From a virus: DNA of 42,268 nt. The notes beneath the pieces were generated by a model. It was not told the origin of the DNA, ran no database searches, and saw only the letters and a list, made by a program, of their open reading frames with translations. The position numbers and the translations under genes were made by a program. Positions 29,442 through 36,796 of this stretch are shown piece after piece; positions within the stretch are counted from its first letter, which is position 1, and every line of letters begins with the position of its first letter. The stretch spans positions 1 to 42,268 of the IMG/VR virus record IMGVR_UViG_3300042979_000002, one strand, 5' to 3'.

Positions 29442-30554
29442 ATGATCCTGTTCGACGCCGTCCCCCTCGGCGAGCCTCGGCTCACGCGGGATGGATACCT
29501 CGTGGCCGATGCCAAGATCGCCCGTACCGGCATCCAGCTGTACGCGGGCAAAGAGGTCGACCCCGAGAACAAGAATGGCTGGCGCGACAAGGCGCAGGTC
29601 CGCGTCTACCGGCCCGAGAGCGAGGTCTTCGCCGCCGACGCCATGTCGAGCTTCGCTCACCGGCCGGTCACCAATGACCACCCAGCAGAGGCCGTCTCAG
29701 CCGCCAACTGGAAGTCGCACAGCGTCGGGATGACCGGCAACGAGATCGCCCGCGACGGCGCCTTTATCCGCGTCCCCATGGTCGTCATGGACCAAGCCGC
29801 CATCCAAGACTGGAAGGACGGCAAGCGCGAGCTGTCCTGCGGCTACGAAAGCCAGATCGTCTTCGACGCCGGCACCACGCCCGAGGGCGAGGCCTACGAC
29901 GCCATCCAGACCAACATCCGAGGCAACCACCTGGCCATCGTGGGCCGGGGTCGAGCCGGATCAGCATGCCGCATCGGGGACCAGGGCGCCTCCGAGACCG
30001 GTCAATCCAAAGCGCCCGTCCACCAAGGAGATCGTCTGATGACGCTCAAGACCATCACCGTGGACGGCCTGCCGGTCGAAACCACGGATGCGGGCATCGC
30101 CGCCATCGAGAAGCTGCGCGGCCTGCTCACGGTCTCGGATGCCGCCCTGGCTTCCGAGAAGGTTGCCCACGAGAAGACCAAGGCCGAGAAGGACGCCGAG
30201 GCCGCCAAGAAGGACGTCGAGATCGAGGACCTGAAGAAGAAGGTCGTCGACGGCGCCGCTCTGGATGCCCTGGTCGCCGACCGCGCCGCTGTTGTCACCA
30301 AGGCCAAGGCCCTCAACCCAAACGTCGTCACCGATGGCAAGTCGAACGCCGAGATCAAGCGCGCCGTCCTCGGCGACAGCGTCAAGGACAAGTCCGAAGC
30401 CTACGTCGATGCCGCCTGGGACATGAAGGCCACCGACACGGCCAACGACGATGTGCGCGCCGCCATCCGCTCGCAGGACCACTCGATCACCTCCGACGCC
30501 TGGAACGACGGCATCTTCACCGCCGCCGGCGTCAATCAGAAGAAGGCTGCCTGA
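29442..30554 (+). CDS. DUF2213 prohead protease with scaffold domain
   Basis: A 370-residue capsid-maturation protein. The N-terminal DUF2213 domain (about 1-190; GEPRLTRDGYLVADAKIART, SFAHRPVTNDHP, RELSCGYESQIVFDAG, AIVGRGRAGSACRI) is a prohead protease family. The C-terminal half (about 200-370) is a coiled-coil scaffold (VAHEKTKAEKDAEAAKKDVE, DLKKKVVDGAALDALVADRA). An in-frame internal ATG at 30039 has its own strong ribosome site, so a scaffold-only form is likely. It should organise and then clear the prohead interior. Confidence 0.88.
   Translation: MILFDAVPLGEPRLTRDGYLVADAKIARTGIQLYAGKEVDPENKNGWRDKAQVRVYRPESEVFAADAMSSFAHRPVTNDHPAEAVSAANWKSHSVGMTGNEIARDGAFIRVPMVVMDQAAIQDWKDGKRELSCGYESQIVFDAGTTPEGEAYDAIQTNIRGNHLAIVGRGRAGSACRIGDQGASETGQSKAPVHQGDRLMTLKTITVDGLPVETTDAGIAAIEKLRGLLTVSDAALASEKVAHEKTKAEKDAEAAKKDVEIEDLKKKVVDGAALDALVADRAAVVTKAKALNPNVVTDGKSNAEIKRAVLGDSVKDKSEAYVDAAWDMKATDTANDDVRAAIRSQDHSITSDAWNDGIFTAAGVNQKKAA
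30039..30554 (+). CDS. Nested internal start: scaffold-only protein
   Basis: Within the DUF2213 gene, AAGGAG (30025-30030) stands eight bases before ATG 30039, in frame with the larger gene. The product would be the last 171 residues, which are the coiled-coil scaffold part beginning MTLKTITVDGLPVETTD. Lambda C/Nu3 shows the same nested protease-scaffold arrangement. The internal ribosome site is unusually good for chance. Protein evidence is needed to confirm the second product. Confidence 0.65.
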   Translation: MTLKTITVDGLPVETTDAGIAAIEKLRGLLTVSDAALASEKVAHEKTKAEKDAEAAKKDVEIEDLKKKVVDGAALDALVADRAAVVTKAKALNPNVVTDGKSNAEIKRAVLGDSVKDKSEAYVDAAWDMKATDTANDDVRAAIRSQDHSITSDAWNDGIFTAAGVNQKKAA

Positions 30555-30557
30555 CCC

Positions 30558-30923
30558 ATGGCCCAACTGAACTCGACTCGCGGCTCGGCCGGTTTCCTCG
30601 TCTCTGAAGCCAACGGCATGTACCGCTCGCGTGATGTCGGCACAGTCGCCGCCGGCGCTGCTCCGGGCCTGGCTGTCGGCACGATCCTAGGCAGGCTGAC
30701 GGCGGGCGGCAACTTCGTCGCCTATGCCCCCGGCGGCTCCGATGGCTCTCAGACCGTTGCCGGCATCCTGTGGGAAGCCGCCATCGGCACGGTCAAGAAA
30801 ACCATCGTCACCCGCGACGCCGAAGTGAACGGCGCGCACCTCGTCTATCAAGCCGGCGCCAACGACGCCGCGAAGGCTACGGCCAACGCGGCGCTGAAGG
30901 CCCTCGGCATCATCGTCCGCTAA
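30558..30923 (+). CDS. Head decoration protein (lambda gpD-like)
   Basis: A 121-residue capsid stabiliser. It is short, Ala/Gly-rich and beta-like, with VAAGAAPGLAVGTILGRLTA, VAYAPGGSDGSQTVAGILWE and VNGAHLVYQAGANDAAKA. This order matches gpD/HDPD decoration proteins. It is placed between scaffold and major capsid, as in lambda. It would sit at capsid three-fold axes after expansion. ATG 30558 lies three bases after the protease gene. Confidence 0.85.
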   Translation: MAQLNSTRGSAGFLVSEANGMYRSRDVGTVAAGAAPGLAVGTILGRLTAGGNFVAYAPGGSDGSQTVAGILWEAAIGTVKKTIVTRDAEVNGAHLVYQAGANDAAKATANAALKALGIIVR

Positions 30924-30937
30924 GGAGGGCTGACACC

Positions 30938-31963
30938 ATGGCATCCATGGATATCTTCAACTCGTCGGCCTTCTCGATGACCTCGCTCACCGGCGCGGTT
31001 ACCAAGGTCGGCTATAAGCCGCAGCTCCTGGGCTCGCTCAACCTGTTCGAGCCGATGCCGGTGCGCACCCGCACCGTCTTCGTCGATCGCCAGAACCAGC
31101 GCCTGACGCTGATCCCGTCTAGCCCGGTCGGCGCCCCGCCGAAGGAGTTGGTGGTTGATCCGCGCAACGCCGTGCCGCTGAAGACCACTCGCCTGGCAGA
31201 GGGCTTCACGCTCTATGCCGAAGAGATCCAAGGCATCCGCGCCTTCGGGTCGGAGAGCGAGACGCAGCAGGTGCAGACCGAATATCTGCGCCGCATGGCG
31301 TCCGTTCGGGACGACATGGAGCTCACTCACGAGTTCCACCGCCTCGGCGCCCTGCAAGGCCTGCTGCTGGACGCGGACGGCACCACTGTCATCTACGACT
31401 ACTTCTCCGAGTTCGGCATCTCGCAGCCGGCGGTCATCGACTTCGATTTGGACAACGCCAGCCCGGCCCAGGGCGCAATCCGCCTGAAGTCGGCGGCGCT
31501 GATCCGCTCGATGGCACGCTCGGCCGGCGGCGCGTTCACGCCGGGCACCACGGTCCACGCCTTGGCTGGCGATGCGTTCTTCGACGCTCTTGTCACCAGC
31601 GCCGAGGTCGAGAAGTCGTATCTGAACTGGGCGGCTGCGGCCGATCTGCGTCAGGACCGCTCGTTCCAGGCCTTCACCTACGCCGGGATCACCTATCACA
31701 ACTACCAAGGCACGGACGACAACTCGACGGTGGCGATTGCTCCCGACGAGGCGAAGTTCTTCCCGGTGGGTGCGAAGGACATCTTCAAGAAGGCGATGGC
31801 GCCGGCCGAGTTCGGCCCGTACGTCAACACGCTGGGCCAGGACACCTACGCGATGAACATCGTGGACCGTGACCGCCAAGCGTGGACCCGTGGCGAACTC
31901 TACAGCTACCCGCTGTATCTCTGCCAGCGCCCCGACGTCCTGCGCACCGGCAAGAGGACCTGA
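30938..31963 (+). CDS. Major capsid protein (lambda gpE-like)
   Basis: A 341-residue coat protein. ATG 30938 is chosen because AAGGAGG stands about ten bases upstream; upstream residues in the frame are Arg-rich shadow. The N-terminus (DIFNSSAFSMTSLTGAVTKV, LLGSLNLFEPMPVRTRTVFV) and later VHALAGDAFFDALVTSAEVE, then AFTYAGITYHNYQG, are typical of the gpE family. It should form the HK97-like fold shell with the gpD-like partner. Confidence 0.93.
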   Translation: MASMDIFNSSAFSMTSLTGAVTKVGYKPQLLGSLNLFEPMPVRTRTVFVDRQNQRLTLIPSSPVGAPPKELVVDPRNAVPLKTTRLAEGFTLYAEEIQGIRAFGSESETQQVQTEYLRRMASVRDDMELTHEFHRLGALQGLLLDADGTTVIYDYFSEFGISQPAVIDFDLDNASPAQGAIRLKSAALIRSMARSAGGAFTPGTTVHALAGDAFFDALVTSAEVEKSYLNWAAAADLRQDRSFQAFTYAGITYHNYQGTDDNSTVAIAPDEAKFFPVGAKDIFKKAMAPAEFGPYVNTLGQDTYAMNIVDRDRQAWTRGELYSYPLYLCQRPDVLRTGKRT

Positions 31964-31965
31964 TC

Positions 31966-32223
31966 ATGGCGACCTACAGCGTCAAGAACGGGTCATCGCT
32001 CGGCAAGGCCTTCAAGGTCGACGGCGGCCATCAGGTCGTCCCGGCCGGAGAGACTGCCGAGGTCACCACGACCGAAGCTCTGACCGAAGAGCAGATCGAC
32101 GCCTATGCAGTTGATGGCGTGAAGGTCACGGCGAAGAAGGCCAAGGATCCGCTGGACCACGACGACGACGGCAAGAAGGGCGGCTCCGCTGCCCCGAAAG
32201 CTGACGACAAGAAGGACGCCTGA
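31966..32223 (+). CDS. Hypothetical head-region protein (85 aa)
   Basis: Small protein right after the capsid gene, start ATG 31966. The N-terminal half may be a small beta domain (YSVKNGSSLGKAFKVDGGHQ, VPAGETAEVTTTEALTEEQI). The C-terminal tail is very charged (HDDDGKKGGSAAPKADDKKD). Position equals lambda FI/FII region or a head-fibre protein. Role not known. Confidence 0.6.
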   Translation: MATYSVKNGSSLGKAFKVDGGHQVVPAGETAEVTTTEALTEEQIDAYAVDGVKVTAKKAKDPLDHDDDGKKGGSAAPKADDKKDA

Positions 32224-32225
32224 TC

Positions 32226-32705
32226 GTGGCGGGCTACGGTTCTGATGACCGCATCGAGGCATGGGCTGCCGACAACGGCTATGCCCTGCCCGCCGGCGGT
32301 CCTCTGACCGTAGCCCAGCTGCGCCAACGTGGGTCCGCCTATATCGACGCCCTCTATGAGCCGAAGTTCCCCGGTCAGCGCACCGGCGGCCTGGAGCAAG
32401 AGCGCGCTTTCCCTCGCACCGGTGCGTCTGCCTATGGCCAGGCCATTGGGGCAGACGTCATTCCTCTTGCTGTCGAGCACGCCAGTTATCACGCGGCGCT
32501 CCAAGAAGCGGCGAAACCCGGCTCGCTGTCGATCTCGGCCGTCAACTCAGGCGCCCTGAAGCGCAAGAAGGTGGACGTGATCGAGAAGGAATATTTCGAA
32601 GGCTCTGGCGATGCAGTCGCCGACAACACCCTGCGGCTTAGCGCCGTCGAAGGCCTGCTCGCCCCGTTTTTCCGCGTCCCCGAAGTCGCTGTGTTTGTCG
32701 TCTGA
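32226..32705 (+). CDS. DnaT-like putative head-tail connector (159 aa, GTG start)
   Basis: A 159-residue protein starting at GTG 32226. The start (YGSDDRIEAWAADNGYALPA), RGSAYIDALYEPKFPGQR and a later VDVIEKEYFEGSGD match a protein family found between capsid and neck genes and named DnaT-like by fold. I infer an adaptor that joins portal to tail. Sequence motifs are weak. Confidence 0.65.
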   Translation: MAGYGSDDRIEAWAADNGYALPAGGPLTVAQLRQRGSAYIDALYEPKFPGQRTGGLEQERAFPRTGASAYGQAIGADVIPLAVEHASYHAALQEAAKPGSLSISAVNSGALKRKKVDVIEKEYFEGSGDAVADNTLRLSAVEGLLAPFFRVPEVAVFVV

Positions 32706-32706
32706 C

Positions 32707-32964
32707 ATGACCTGTGCGACTGTCCCGGCTGTGGCGAACGATCCCGAAAATCAGCGCGAAACCGCGCATCGGATGCCGTCAAAGATGTCGACGGAGATCA
32801 TCCTCGACGTCGTGACGACGGCCGACCTGATGCAGCAGGCCATCTACAAAGATCAGCCCCAGGCAGAGATCGAGCGCCTTCGTGAGGTCGCTCGGGCTCA
32901 GTTCGAAGCGTATCTCGACGCCATGGCCGAAGCCGCCACCCACGTCAGAGCGCTTCGGCCCTAA
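32707..32964 (+). CDS. Hypothetical protein (85 aa)
   Basis: Small protein starting at ATG 32707, two bases after the previous stop. Helical in the middle (IILDVVTTADLMQQAIYKDQ, IERLREVARAQFEAYLDAMA). The N-terminal residues (TCATVPAVANDPENQRETAH) are polar. No family recognised. It lies between the connector and the gpF-like gene. Confidence 0.6.
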   Translation: MTCATVPAVANDPENQRETAHRMPSKMSTEIILDVVTTADLMQQAIYKDQPQAEIERLREVARAQFEAYLDAMAEAATHVRALRP

Positions 32965-32970
32965 CACCAC

Positions 32971-33996
32971 ATGGCACGGCGACCGTCTCAGAAACGGCTC
33001 TTCCGGGAGCTGGCGGCGAAGTATGGCCTGGAGGTCGCTGAGGCCTTCATGGCGGCGGTCAAAGACCTGACGAAAGAGGTCGAGCTGCAGAAGCTGCTGC
33101 TGGCCTTGGAGCGCCGCGATCTCGACGCCGCCATGCAGGCCCTGCACATCGACAGGGCCGCGTTCCAACCGCTGGAAGCCAAGCTGGTGGAAGCCTTCAC
33201 CGCTGCGGGCCAAGGCGCTGTCGCATCTATGCCGGCCGCTGTGTCGATCGGTTTCCGCTTCGATCCCGGCAACCAGCGCGCCGCCGCGATCATCAGGGAG
33301 ATGGCCGGCTCGCTCATCACCCGCCTCACACAGGGCGAAATCGATCAGGCTCGCGCCTTCCTCGCCGACGGCATGGCGCGCGGCGCCGGTCCTCGGTCTG
33401 TGGCGCTGGATCTGGTCGGACGGATCAGCCGCGCCACCGGGAACCGCGAAGGCGGCCTGATCGGCCTGTCCGGCCCCTATCGTGACTACGTCGCCACCGC
33501 CCGCGCCGAGTTGGCGTCGACGGACCCCGCCCTGCTCCGCAACTACCTGACCCGCAACCAGCGGGACCGCCGCTATGACAGGGCCGTGGCCCGCGCCATT
33601 GAGACGGGCAAGCCAGTTACGCCGGAAACCGCCCGCACGGCCGTCACCCGCTATTCCGCTCGCCTGGTCCGCCTCCGTGGCGAGGTCATCGCCCGCACAG
33701 AAGGCCTGCCCGCCATCCGCGCCGCCAAGCATGAGGCGTTTCAGCAGCTCGTCGATGACGGCCGGGTCGAGGTCATGGACATCGTGCGCGGCTGGTCCAC
33801 CACGGAAGATGGACGCCAACGCGACACCCACGACGCCATGAACGGGCAAGAGGTTCGCGGGCTCGACATGCCGTTCACCAGCCCGAGCGGCGCGCAGTTC
33901 CGCTGGCCTGGAGATACGTCGCTCGGAGCGCCGGCCGCCGAAGTGGTCGCGTGCCGCTGCGATGAATATCTGACAATCAGGAAGTGGCCCCTATGA
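32971..33996 (+). CDS. Phage head morphogenesis / minor head protein (Mu gpF-like)
   Basis: A 341-residue protein of the SPP1 gp7/Mu gpF class. The C-terminal half has RLRGEVIARTEGLPAIRAAK, EVMDIVRGWSTTEDGRQRDT and the ending SPSGAQFRWPGDTSLG...VVACRCDEYL, with the conserved Cys-x-Cys end. The N-terminal half is helical. These proteins enter the head early or are ejected with DNA. It is unusual that it follows rather than precedes capsid genes, but the module is otherwise normal. The next gene overlaps its stop by ATGA. Confidence 0.85.
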   Translation: MARRPSQKRLFRELAAKYGLEVAEAFMAAVKDLTKEVELQKLLLALERRDLDAAMQALHIDRAAFQPLEAKLVEAFTAAGQGAVASMPAAVSIGFRFDPGNQRAAAIIREMAGSLITRLTQGEIDQARAFLADGMARGAGPRSVALDLVGRISRATGNREGGLIGLSGPYRDYVATARAELASTDPALLRNYLTRNQRDRRYDRAVARAIETGKPVTPETARTAVTRYSARLVRLRGEVIARTEGLPAIRAAKHEAFQQLVDDGRVEVMDIVRGWSTTEDGRQRDTHDAMNGQEVRGLDMPFTSPSGAQFRWPGDTSLGAPAAEVVACRCDEYLTIRKWPL

Positions 33997-34367
33997 GCAT
34001 CATCACGGGTGTCGCCGAAGAGGCACTGGAAGACTTCGGCGAAGACTTCGAAGACGGGGCTCTGACTGTGCCAGGCTCGCGTACCCCAGATGGCCAGGGC
34101 GGCTTCACGACGGGCCTCGCAACCATCTACCCCTGCAAGGCCCTCGTCGGCAGCTACAAGGACACGCGCCGCGTCGCGCTGGGCATCCCTGCCAGCGATC
34201 GACGCGTCCTGGTCCTCTCTGCCAGCCTGCCGTCCGGCATCTATCCGGCGAAGGGCCACAAGATCGCAGCGCCTGACCCCGCCAAGGGCCTGCTGATGAC
34301 CACATTCGAAGTCATCGAGCGGACGGGCGATCTGGCGGGCGCTCTTGCCGAGTTGCAGGCGCGCTAG
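33993..34367 (+). CDS. Neck / head-tail stopper-like protein (124 aa)
   Basis: Start ATG 33993 overlaps the previous stop. The protein is beta-rich, with SIITGVAEEALEDFGEDFED, IYPCKALVGSYKDTRRVALG, then RRVLVLSASLPSGIYPAKGH and AAPDPAKGLLMTTFEVIERT. The size, strand pattern and place in the order fit a stopper or joining protein at the neck. Not certain by sequence alone. It ends in a CTAG shared with the reverse gene's stop. Confidence 0.6.
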   Translation: MSIITGVAEEALEDFGEDFEDGALTVPGSRTPDGQGGFTTGLATIYPCKALVGSYKDTRRVALGIPASDRRVLVLSASLPSGIYPAKGHKIAAPDPAKGLLMTTFEVIERTGDLAGALAELQAR

Positions 34368-34549
34368 GCGTCCTTCGCCAGGACCGGGGCGGCCTGGACA
34401 CCCTTCGGCAGCGACGCCCTCATCTCGGCAGCCTCGCGCCAATCCAGCTCGACGGCTTCGCCACGATCCGGTGACCATTCCTTGCCTGCGGTCAGATACT
34501 GGCGCGGCTCGGTGAGCGAGACGATGACGAGCTTCAGAGGTTCGGACAT
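34364..34549 (-). CDS. Small reverse-strand protein (61 aa)
   Basis: A short frame opposite the late genes, in a 204-base gap between two neck genes. The residues are plausible for a folded protein (EPLKLVIVSLTEPRQYLTAG, KEWSPDRGEAVELDWREAAE). Its stop overlaps the neighbouring stop (CTAG at 34364-34367). A ribosome site is weak. It could be a moron, or the gap could be non-coding; I lean to a real gene because composition is not shadow-like. Confidence 0.5.
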   Translation of the reverse strand: MSEPLKLVIVSLTEPRQYLTAGKEWSPDRGEAVELDWREAAEMRASLPKGVQAAPVLAKDA

Positions 34550-34571
34550 CCGGTCGTCATAGGAGACCCCG

Positions 34572-34970
34572 ATGGCGAAAGTCACGCTCGACCTTGGCGC
34601 CATCGATGCGGTTTCGGATCGAGCGGCTGAGGCCGGCCTTCGACAGGCCCTTGGCGAGTACGAGCGGATCCTCAAGACCGATGTCCTGAACCGGGCCGGG
34701 TCGGGGAAGCAATACGGCAAGCACCAGGCCTCAGCCCCAGGCGAGCCCCCTGCCCGCGACCTGGGCAACCTCGTCGCCAACACGAACGCCGATCCGACCA
34801 TCCGCGACGACGGGGACGCCAAGGTCGGCACGGTAACCGCCAACGCCGCCTATGCCCTGCCCCTGCACAACGGCACCGAGCGCATCGCGGCGCGCCCCTT
34901 CATGGATGTGCCGGCGAAAGAGAACCAGCGCGAGCTAACCGAGGCGTTCGTCAGAGGTGCGAGAGAATGA
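34572..34970 (+). CDS. HK97 gp10-like neck/tail protein (132 aa)
   Basis: Start ATG 34572 with AGGAG upstream. Sequence features are KVTLDLGAIDAVSDRAAEAG, GKQYGKHQASAPGEPPARDL, then AALPLHN-like residues (AYALPLHNGTERIAARPFMD), the last of which is a common gp10-type signature. It should join tail tube to the neck or terminate it. It overlaps the next gene's ATGA. Confidence 0.7.
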   Translation: MAKVTLDLGAIDAVSDRAAEAGLRQALGEYERILKTDVLNRAGSGKQYGKHQASAPGEPPARDLGNLVANTNADPTIRDDGDAKVGTVTANAAYALPLHNGTERIAARPFMDVPAKENQRELTEAFVRGARE

Positions 34971-35398
34971 ACAGCACCGCCGCCATCTTCGCCCGCCTGA
35001 ACGGCTCGCTGTCGATCATCGACCGTCTCGACGTATTCGAAGACCGCGCCGCCATCTTCAACGACCGTGCCCCCGACGACTTCCAGTTCACGGGTAAGGC
35101 CGCCTTGGTGATCGCCGCGCCGTCGGGCGACATCGACGCCAGCACCTTCTCCGAGACCATCCGCGACATCACCCAGGACGTCCGCCTCTACGCCCGCGAC
35201 ACCGGCTCGACAGCCGGCATCGACGCGCTGGGCCGCGACATCCGCGACCTCTTCCACCTCCAGGCCTCACAGATCGAGATCGAGGACGGAACCTGCTCTC
35301 TCGCGACCGCTACCGGGCCGGTTGCAGCGCCGACCACTGACCCCTCGCTGGTCGGTCGGCGGGTTCAGCTCCGGATCCAACTGAAAAAGGACCTCTGA
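34967..35398 (+). CDS. Tail terminator-like protein (143 aa)
   Basis: A DUF3168-type or gpU-like protein by place and pattern. Features: AAIFARLNGSLSIIDRLDVF, RAPDDFQFTGKAALVIAAPS, SETIRDITQDVRLYARDTGS and a closing GRRVQLRIQLKKDL strand. Such proteins cap the tail tube and bind the head. It precedes the tube protein by two bases, which fits the order neck, terminator, tube. Not fully sure. Confidence 0.65.
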   Translation: MNSTAAIFARLNGSLSIIDRLDVFEDRAAIFNDRAPDDFQFTGKAALVIAAPSGDIDASTFSETIRDITQDVRLYARDTGSTAGIDALGRDIRDLFHLQASQIEIEDGTCSLATATGPVAAPTTDPSLVGRRVQLRIQLKKDL

Positions 35399-35400
35399 CC

Positions 35401-35823
35401 ATGCCCACCTTGGCGCAAGGCTATATGAAGCTGCAGGTGGACCTGTCAGCCACCGGCACCCCCGACTGGACCAACATTCCCGGCGTCACCGTCGCCAACG
35501 GTCTCGGCTTCTCCGAGAACCGCATCGACACGACCGACTTCGATACCGCGCCTGGCTCGACCGAGAGCATCAGCGGCCCGCGTGCGAACACGCCCCTGAC
35601 CTTCACGATGCACGACGAGGCAGCCGACGAAGCTCAGATCGCGCTACACGACGCTTCAGACGCCAACGAGGCCCTGCAGTTCCGCCTGATCCGCGGCACG
35701 AAGGCTCAGGTCTTCACCGGCGTGCCCGTCCTGAACTTGGCGGCGCCGGTCAACGGCGTGGTCACTTACTCGGGCTCGATCACCCCCGACGCCAAGCCTA
35801 CTCGCGGCAACGTGACCCCGTAA
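35401..35823 (+). CDS. Major tail tube protein
   Basis: A 140-residue beta-rich protein (YMKLQVDLSATGTPDWTNIP, VTVANGLGFSENRIDTTDFD, PGSTESISGPRANTPLTFTM). This matches the lambda gpV class of tail tube proteins. It sits between the terminator and the tail chaperones, as expected. It should form stacked rings around the tape measure. Confidence 0.85.
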   Translation: MPTLAQGYMKLQVDLSATGTPDWTNIPGVTVANGLGFSENRIDTTDFDTAPGSTESISGPRANTPLTFTMHDEAADEAQIALHDASDANEALQFRLIRGTKAQVFTGVPVLNLAAPVNGVVTYSGSITPDAKPTRGNVTP

Positions 35824-35824
35824 A

Positions 35825-36205
35825 ATGAACGACGCCCGCCTCGGCATTGTGCGCCTGTCGCTCCCAGACGAGCGGCAGGTCGCCCTGCAACTGACCTTCG
35901 CTGCCTTAGACGCCAAAGGCCATGACTGGCTGCTGGACCGCTTCAAGGTGCTACAGAAGGGCCGTGCCGGGGCGTCGTCTGCTCTCGGTGACCTGCTGGA
36001 GGTGCTGACCGCAGGCGCCATCACCAAGGCAGATGTGATCGGTGCCCCTGTTGCCGCTTTTCCCCTGTCGCCCTGCATGAAAGCCTGCTGGGATGCGTGG
36101 GAGCTTGCCCAATACGGCCCGGCCGGGAGGTCCGCCGAAGCTGGCCCCGCAAACCCTCCGACGCGCCGGCCGACGCTGTGGAGGCGGCTCTTCGGGCGGC
36201 GCTGA
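35825..36205 (+). CDS. Tail assembly chaperone, short form (gpG-like)
   Basis: A 126-residue helical protein (RLSLPDERQVALQLTFAALD, KGHDWLLDRFKVLQKGRAGA, CMKACWDAWELAQYG) between tail tube and tape measure. The last 50 residues are Pro/Arg-rich and overlap a second frame. This is the place of lambda G, whose frameshift gives GT. The slippery A AAC CCT at 36151-36157 is in its frame. It coats the tape measure before tube assembly. It should be made in excess over the fused form. Confidence 0.8.
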   Translation: MNDARLGIVRLSLPDERQVALQLTFAALDAKGHDWLLDRFKVLQKGRAGASSALGDLLEVLTAGAITKADVIGAPVAAFPLSPCMKACWDAWELAQYGPAGRSAEAGPANPPTRRPTLWRRLFGRR

Positions 36206-36504
36206 AAGGCGGACTGTCCGAAGCCGAGTTCTGGAAGCTTACGCCCTACCGCCTGGGCATGATCCTGACCGAGCGTGGGCGCGGTGAAGCAGCCTCGGCC
36301 CTCTGGACCGGATGGATGGTCGCCCGTCTCGCTGTTGAGCGGGAACCGACCCTGTCAGGGCCCCAGCATTATTTCCGCGAGTTCTTCGACCCGAGCGGCA
36401 AGGCCTCCGATGCCGAGGCCATGGCCGATGCCGAGTTCAACCGGATCGCCCGCGTCTATGGCGTCGAGATCGTGGACTTGTCGGATGAGGGCGCGGCGCC
36501 CTAG
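36097..36504 (+). CDS. Tail assembly chaperone frameshift extension (gpT-like)
   Basis: Real-looking residues start near 36157: DAPADAVEAALRAALKGGLS, then EAEFWKLTPYRLGMILTERG, then PQHYFREFFDPSGKASDAEA. Those before (36097-36156) look like junk, so this frame is probably not begun at its own GTG but is reached by a -1 slip from the short form. The fused protein would run from 35825 to 36504 with about 226 residues. The T-domain binds the tail tube protein in lambda. The frame difference is exactly -1. Confidence 0.75.
   Translation: MGACPIRPGREVRRSWPRKPSDAPADAVEAALRAALKGGLSEAEFWKLTPYRLGMILTERGRGEAASALWTGWMVARLAVEREPTLSGPQHYFREFFDPSGKASDAEAMADAEFNRIARVYGVEIVDLSDEGAAP
36151..36157 (+). other. 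Programmed -1 frameshift site AAACCCT
   Basis: In the frame of the short chaperone the bases read GCA-AAC-CCT, so A AAC CCT is a textbook X XXY YYZ heptamer (X=A, Y=C, Z=T). After a -1 slip the tRNAs re-pair with AAA and CCC, and translation continues as SDAPADAVEAAL into the T-like domain. GC-rich sequence (36160-36205) just downstream could form a stimulating stem. The site lies inside the overlap of the two frames, 48 bases before the short form's stop. Confidence 0.8.
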
Positions 36505-36529
36505 CCTGTCGTTCTTTCGGGAGTGACGA

Positions 36530-36736
36530 ATGCTGAAGCTGATCGCCGGTTGGATCCTAGTGCTGCTGGGCCTCGCTCTCGGTGGCTTTGGGCTTCTGGC
36601 CCTTGCTGGCCCGCCCCAAACGTTGGGCCTAGGCAGCGCCGCGCAGCTTCTGGCCTTGCAGACACAGATGCTGGTCCTGGGTTCGACCTCCCTCATCGTC
36701 GGCACGATCCTCCTGACGACCAGACGGCGCGACTAG
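36530..36736 (+). CDS. Small two-helix membrane protein (68 aa)
   Basis: Two transmembrane helices are visible: LIAGWILVLLGLALGGFGLL near the N-terminus and MLVLGSTSLIVGTILL near the C-terminus, followed by TRRRD. The linker is Ala/Leu/Gln-rich. It sits between the tail chaperones and the tape measure, a place that does not usually hold a membrane protein. It could be a holin-like or superinfection-exclusion protein; no family recognised. Confidence 0.65.
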   Translation: MLKLIAGWILVLLGLALGGFGLLALAGPPQTLGLGSAAQLLALQTQMLVLGSTSLIVGTILLTTRRRD

Positions 36737-36758
36737 CGCCCACGACATTGATCCTACC

Positions 36759-36785
36759 AGGGCTCGCTTCGGTGGGCCTTTTTCT
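36759..36785 (+). terminator. Weak putative terminator before the tape measure
   Basis: GGCTC (36761-36765) can pair with GGGCC (36774-36778, one G-U pair) across a loop GCTTCGGT, followed by TTTTTC. The stem is short and imperfect, so this may be a partial attenuator lowering tape-measure level, or nothing. The ribosome site GGAGG for the tape measure follows directly. Confidence 0.35.
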
Positions 36786-36796
36786 TTGGAGGCGGC

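Noticed and set aside
29961-30566. Gly/Val/Leu-rich 201-codon minus frame, looks membrane-like
   Set aside because: Antisense to the scaffold domain; hydrophobicity comes from the complement of Lys/Glu/Ala codons. No start signal.
30920-31879. A 319-codon minus frame opposite the major capsid gene
   Set aside because: No domain, Arg/Val-rich, no ribosome site; capsid gene is certain.
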